Assembly (NCBI GenBank): GCA_902782895.1
Contig: CACZPA010000239.1
Location: 1 to 8,663 of the forward strand
Length of the DNA: 8,663 nt
Direction of reading: 5' to 3'
Origin: an uncultured Eubacteriales bacterium
Lineage (GTDB): Bacteria > Bacillota > Clostridia > Lachnospirales > Bianqueaceae
The stretch's first letter is position 1; each line of letters begins with the position of its first letter. The translations under genes and the position numbers were made by a program. A model generated the notes under the pieces. It was not told where the DNA came from, did not search any database, and saw only the letters and a list, made by a program, of their open reading frames with translations. Of this stretch, positions 6,177 through 8,663 are shown piece by piece.

Positions 6177-6524
6177 TTAGCTGACGACCGGGACATCGAC
6201 CGCGAGCGCGATGGCGTATTCTACAAATCGATTTAAGGTCATTTGTTTATGCAAGGCAGCTATAACGGCTGCCTTGTGTAATTCCGGAGCGATTCGGACG
6301 TTAAAACTGCCTTTGTAGGCTTTTTCTGGCTCAATTCCCTGTTCTTCGCATAAAGTAAGATAGTCATCGACCGCGGAATGGAAATCTTCTACAAGGGAGC
6401 TTCCGCTTTCACCTTCATAGGATATTAGTGTGCGTACCCCTTGAACCTTGCCATACAGAAGCGCATCTTCTTCCGAAAACTCCACACTTCCTACATAGCC
6501 CTTATATTCCATTGTATTATTCAT
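6177..6524 (-). CDS. hicB: HicB-family antitoxin with ribbon-helix-helix DNA-binding domain
   Basis: The 115-residue protein has the HicB partial RNase H-like fold at about 6-70 (MEYKGYVGSVEFSEED, then LLYGKVQGVRTLISYEGES and DFHSAVDDYLTLCEEQGIEPEK). A C-terminal ribbon-helix-helix follows at about 71-110, with beta strand GSFNVRIAPEL and helices ending in LNRFVEYAIA. The N-terminal fold would mask the HicA active site and the C-terminal domain would bind the hic operator, giving autorepression. It follows hicA with an ATGA overlap, so translation is coupled. A perfect AGGAGGG (6531-6537) inside the end of hicA gives independent initiation, useful for keeping antitoxin in excess. A second in-frame ATG four codons later is less well spaced. 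The segment is visibly richer in A and T than the flanking genes. Confidence 0.93.
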   Translation of the reverse strand: MNNTMEYKGYVGSVEFSEEDALLYGKVQGVRTLISYEGESGSSLVEDFHSAVDDYLTLCEEQGIEPEKAYKGSFNVRIAPELHKAAVIAALHKQMTLNRFVEYAIALAVDVPVVS

Positions 6525-6775
6525 AGCAATCCCTCCTGTTTAAGATGTTCAAGTAACTGATTGATCTGATAAGTTAACAGCTCTTTGCGCGGATGAGGTT
6601 TGTGTAACAAGATGGGCGAATGGTTCTCGGAAATAAAGATTACGCGAGAACCACTGGTTCTGCCCTTATTGGAACGATGATAACCTAAGAATCCTAAAAG
6701 AGTTTCAGCCTCGTTAAATGTAAAGTCTTTTGGTCTGGATTTAAGACGGGCAATGAGCTTTTCTTTTTGTCCCAC
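6521..6775 (-). CDS. hicA: HicA-family mRNA interferase toxin
   Basis: The protein is a small HicA toxin with a dsRBD-like fold that cleaves mRNA when freed from HicB. The GTG at 6775 is chosen because GGAGG (6784-6788) lies eight bases upstream; the open frame's earlier GTG at 6784 overlaps that Shine-Dalgarno and cannot be the start. This gives 84 residues beginning GTG-Gly-Gln-Lys. Visible blocks are FTFNEAETLLGFLGYH (18-33), GRTSGSRVIFI (38-48), ILLHKPHPRKEL (55-66) and the final helix QINQLLEHLKQEGLL. The classical catalytic His of the GSH motif is replaced by Arg44 (GSR), while two His residues remain in HKPHP (58 and 61). This pattern occurs, as I recall, in a clostridial HicA subgroup. 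The gene is first in the operon and overlaps hicB by four bases. Activity of the GSR form is unproven here. Confidence 0.9.
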   Translation of the reverse strand: MGQKEKLIARLKSRPKDFTFNEAETLLGFLGYHRSNKGRTSGSRVIFISENHSPILLHKPHPRKELLTYQINQLLEHLKQEGLL

Positions 6776-6799
6776 ACATGGCACCTCCGATCTAGGTCA

Positions 6800-6828
6800 A
6801 GCATAACACAGAAAAACAAAAAATGCAA
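6800..6828 (-). promoter_or_regulatory. Promoter of hicAB (extended -10)
   Basis: On the reverse strand TGTTATGCT (6808-6800) is an extended -10 with hexamer TATGCT. TTGCAT (6828-6823) stands 17 bases upstream as a weak -35. The predicted start near 6793 is about five bases before the GGAGG of hicA, so the leader is very short. The -35 lies inside one arm of the hairpin at 6820-6847, which could therefore also serve as an operator for HicB. Confidence 0.55.
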
Positions 6829-6847
6829 CTAAAAATAGTTGCATTTT
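6812..6847 (-). terminator. Intrinsic terminator of the glycyl radical enzyme gene
   Basis: AAAATGCAACTA and TAGTTGCATTTT (6820-6831 and 6836-6847) form a perfect 12-bp inverted repeat around a four-base loop, beginning 19 bases after the enzyme's stop codon. On the reverse strand the hairpin runs into a T-rich tail (six T, G, five T; 6823-6812). The stem is AT-rich, so termination may be moderate. On the plus strand there is no good T-tract. Confidence 0.7.
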
Positions 6848-6866
6848 CAAGGAAAAGGATAGCTTC

Positions 6867-8663
6867 TTACACCGTCAGCTCCATCCGCTTGATGATGTGG
6901 TCCTGATAACACTCGTCGAGCTCGGTGAAATAGCCGCTCCAGCCCCACACCCGGACGATCAGATTGCGATGATTCTCCGGGTGTTTTTTCGCGTCGAGGA
7001 GCTCGTCGCGGTTGACGGCATTGATCTGCAGCTGATGGCCGCCGAGCAGGATAAAAGCCTGCACGAACTGCGCGGTTTTGACCGTGCTTTCCTCATTGCG
7101 GAACATGGAATCCGAGAGCTCGATGGTCAGCGGACCGCCATTGCAGACCCGCGTCAGGTCCGGTTTCGTGAAGGATTTGATGATGGAAAGGGGCCCGTTA
7201 AGCCGTGTGAACAGGCTCGGAGAATAGTTCGCGGCAAAAGCTTCGCCCATGGCGCGGCCGTCGGGGGAAGCTTTCTCCTGCGCGGCCTGCCAGATATAGT
7301 ACATCGCGCTGCCCGTACCCGCGCGATAGATGCCGCCGCGCTCGTTGCGATACCCTTCCAGTGAATCGGCAAAATCGTTCAGAAGCCGCGTCGCGATTGC
7401 ATCGACCTCGTCATCGTCGTTGCCCATCTTCGGAGCTTCATAGCGGAGACGGTTCTGCAGGAGCGGTTCGCTCGCGAAATTATCATCCAGCGCGGCCAGA
7501 AGCTCTTCCGGCGAGATTTCACCGGTCTCAAAGACATATTTGCGGACGGCGGCAAGCGAATCGACAGCCGTCGAGAGGCCCGAACCGTGGAAGCCGAAGT
7601 TATTGTAACGGTTGCCCAGGGACACATCTTTGGCCTGTCCGATCGTATCGTACATCATCAGGGACAGGAAAGGCGCAGGCTCCATGTACAGATTGTGGAC
7701 AGAATCGCGCAAAGCAGCGGATTCCAGGAAGATTTCCTCGCGGACCGTGGACAGCAGCGTATCAAAAGAATCCCATGCTTCCGGCCGCTCCAGCGCTCTG
7801 CGGACGCAAGCGGGGAAGGACAGGCTCGCGATATTCGGGATATCCATGCCGTATCCGGGAATGATGAATTCCCAGCAGGCTGCGACGGTATAACCGGTCA
7901 GATCCTCCTCGCGGTAGCCCCATTTGCGAAGCGCTTCGCAGACGATATCGTCGTTGGAATATTGCGGGAAACCAAGCCCCTGCCGGGTGAGCCGTGTACC
8001 GGAGATATAGCGCTCGAGCGGAGTCTTCCGGCCGACGCGCAGGTTGATTTTTGGGTCAATCAGCTTCAGCTCAAGGCTGGCCTGCAGACAGAGAGCGGAA
8101 AGGTCGTTAAACATTTCGTTGCCCTCGGCGTCAAAACCGCCAAGCACCATGCTCTGGCCGTTGTCTCCCTGCTGCATGCCGGGGTACAGGTCCGAATCGC
8201 GGTTCAGGGACAGGAAAAACTCCTCAACAAGCTCGAGTGCGGTGTCATTGTCGATCCGTCCCTCGGCGATATCCGCCTGGTACCAGGGCAGCATATACTG
8301 ATCAAATCGGCCGAGCGTGTTGTGGTAGTGGAAGCAGCACCAGAGACAGTAATGAATAATGCGCAGGAACTGCAATGCCTGCAGGAAGGTCTGCGGCGCG
8401 TGCTCCGGAATCTGTGCGAAAGACTCCGCGACGACCGTGTTGCCGGCTTCTATAGCGGCCTTGCGGTAGCGCTCGCAGAACGCGGAGACCGTATCCAGCA
8501 TCTGCAGCAGGACGTCTTCGTAATGGACTTTATCCGCCTCGCCGGCGTCCGCGAAGCGCTGTCTGGCCGCGCGGATCTCGGCTCGGACCGGCGTGAATCC
8601 GCCCTTTAGCAGCAGCGAATACTCCGGCGTGATGTTGCAGACTTTCCCCTGCTCGTGAATATA
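6867..8663 (-). CDS. Glycyl radical enzyme, pyruvate formate-lyase family (C-terminal 598 aa; 5' end off window)
   Basis: The frame is open from the right edge to a TAA at 6869-6867. The in-window ATG at 8501 is internal, because coding similarity continues upstream (HEQGKVCNITPEYSLLLKGG). Family marks include NTLGRFDQYMLPWY, DPKINLRVGRKTPLERY, GFPQYSNDDIV and SPDGRAMGEAFA, followed by a C-terminal glycyl-radical domain. The thiyl cysteine is Cys263 of the visible part (codon 7877-7875) in the context AACWEF, with Glu two residues later as in dehydratase/lyase-type members (CxE). It does not have the Cys-Cys pair of true pyruvate formate-lyase. The radical glycine is Gly574 (codon 6944-6942) in RVWGWSGYF, 24 residues from the end, where Ser or Ala is usual in place of Trp. 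About 150-250 N-terminal residues are missing by comparison with the family. A radical-SAM activase is required but none is in the window; it should lie upstream or elsewhere. The substrate is not assignable. The cell must be anaerobic for the radical to survive. Confidence 0.93.
   Translation of the reverse strand, partial: YIHEQGKVCNITPEYSLLLKGGFTPVRAEIRAARQRFADAGEADKVHYEDVLLQMLDTVSAFCERYRKAAIEAGNTVVAESFAQIPEHAPQTFLQALQFLRIIHYCLWCCFHYHNTLGRFDQYMLPWYQADIAEGRIDNDTALELVEEFFLSLNRDSDLYPGMQQGDNGQSMVLGGFDAEGNEMFNDLSALCLQASLELKLIDPKINLRVGRKTPLERYISGTRLTRQGLGFPQYSNDDIVCEALRKWGYREEDLTGYTVAACWEFIIPGYGMDIPNIASLSFPACVRRALERPEAWDSFDTLLSTVREEIFLESAALRDSVHNLYMEPAPFLSLMMYDTIGQAKDVSLGNRYNNFGFHGSGLSTAVDSLAAVRKYVFETGEISPEELLAALDDNFASEPLLQNRLRYEAPKMGNDDDEVDAIATRLLNDFADSLEGYRNERGGIYRAGTGSAMYYIWQAAQEKASPDGRAMGEAFAANYSPSLFTRLNGPLSIIKSFTKPDLTRVCNGGPLTIELSDSMFRNEESTVKTAQFVQAFILLGGHQLQINAVNRDELLDAKKHPENHRNLIVRVWGWSGYFTELDECYQDHIIKRMELTV

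Noticed and set aside
6776..6784. HicA start at the GTG at 6784
   Set aside because: This codon overlaps the GGAGG Shine-Dalgarno; the in-frame GTG at 6775 has correct spacing.
8499..8501. Start of the glycyl radical enzyme at the ATG at 8501
   Set aside because: The same frame stays open to the window edge with family-like sequence, and a 544-residue product would lack a large part of the barrel.
7587..8609. 340-codon plus-strand ORF opposite the glycyl radical enzyme
   Set aside because: The reverse strand carries the full set of GRE motifs in a continuous frame; this one is a GC-driven shadow.
1..8663. CRISPR array, tRNA, rRNA or insertion sequence
   Set aside because: No regularly spaced identical repeats, no cloverleaf with CCA-type acceptor, no rRNA-like sequence and no transposase were seen.

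Overview
The window looks like chromosomal DNA from a moderately GC-rich Firmicute of class Clostridia, plausibly a Lachnospiraceae/Oscillospiraceae-type gut or anaerobic organism. The pointers are strong AGGAGG-type ribosome binding sites, a PadR regulator overlapping a DUF1700/HAAS gene, a MacB/FtsX-type ABC transporter with its own two-component system, and an oxygen-sensitive glycyl radical enzyme. No species can be named from the sequence.

Left part (1-5977), an envelope/export signalling module. A minus-strand pair, padR (161-481) and the 5' end of a DUF1700/HAAS membrane-signalling gene (168 to the left edge), is transcribed away from a plus-strand operon. That operon encodes an ABC ATPase (664-1341), an 8-TM double-FtsX permease (1361-3907), an OmpR-family response regulator (3985-4641) and a histidine kinase (4643-5977). 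The 182-bp divergent region holds two readable promoters. The padR promoter has a perfect TTGACA -35 and a 13-bp palindrome over its -10 and start site, as expected for autorepression. The transporter promoter has a good -10, no -35, and instead a tandem TTGTCAC-N4-CTGTCAT element exactly 10 bp upstream of the -10. This is the layout of an OmpR/PhoB-type activator-dependent promoter, so the operon's own response regulator probably activates it.

Middle (5978-6866), an AT-richer segment with a type II hicAB toxin-antitoxin pair on the minus strand (toxin first, ATGA overlap). It has a promoter on its upstream side and an intrinsic terminator (6068-6108) on its downstream side. On the plus strand, facing hicB, an extended -10 promoter, a Shine-Dalgarno and an unrecognised 42-codon basic ORF (6042-6170) line up, making a possible small gene.

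Right part (6867-8663), the C-terminal 598 residues of a minus-strand pyruvate-formate-lyase-family glycyl radical enzyme that runs off the right edge. It has the Cys/Glu active-site pair in an unusual ACWEF context and a glycyl-radical loop of the form RVWGW, so its substrate cannot be assigned to a well-known subclass. Its intrinsic terminator is a perfect 12-bp hairpin, and one arm also contains the proposed -35 element of hicAB.

The best candidates for something undescribed are the jointly PadR/HAAS- and two-component-controlled ABC exporter with its Pho-box-like control site, and the variant glycyl radical enzyme.
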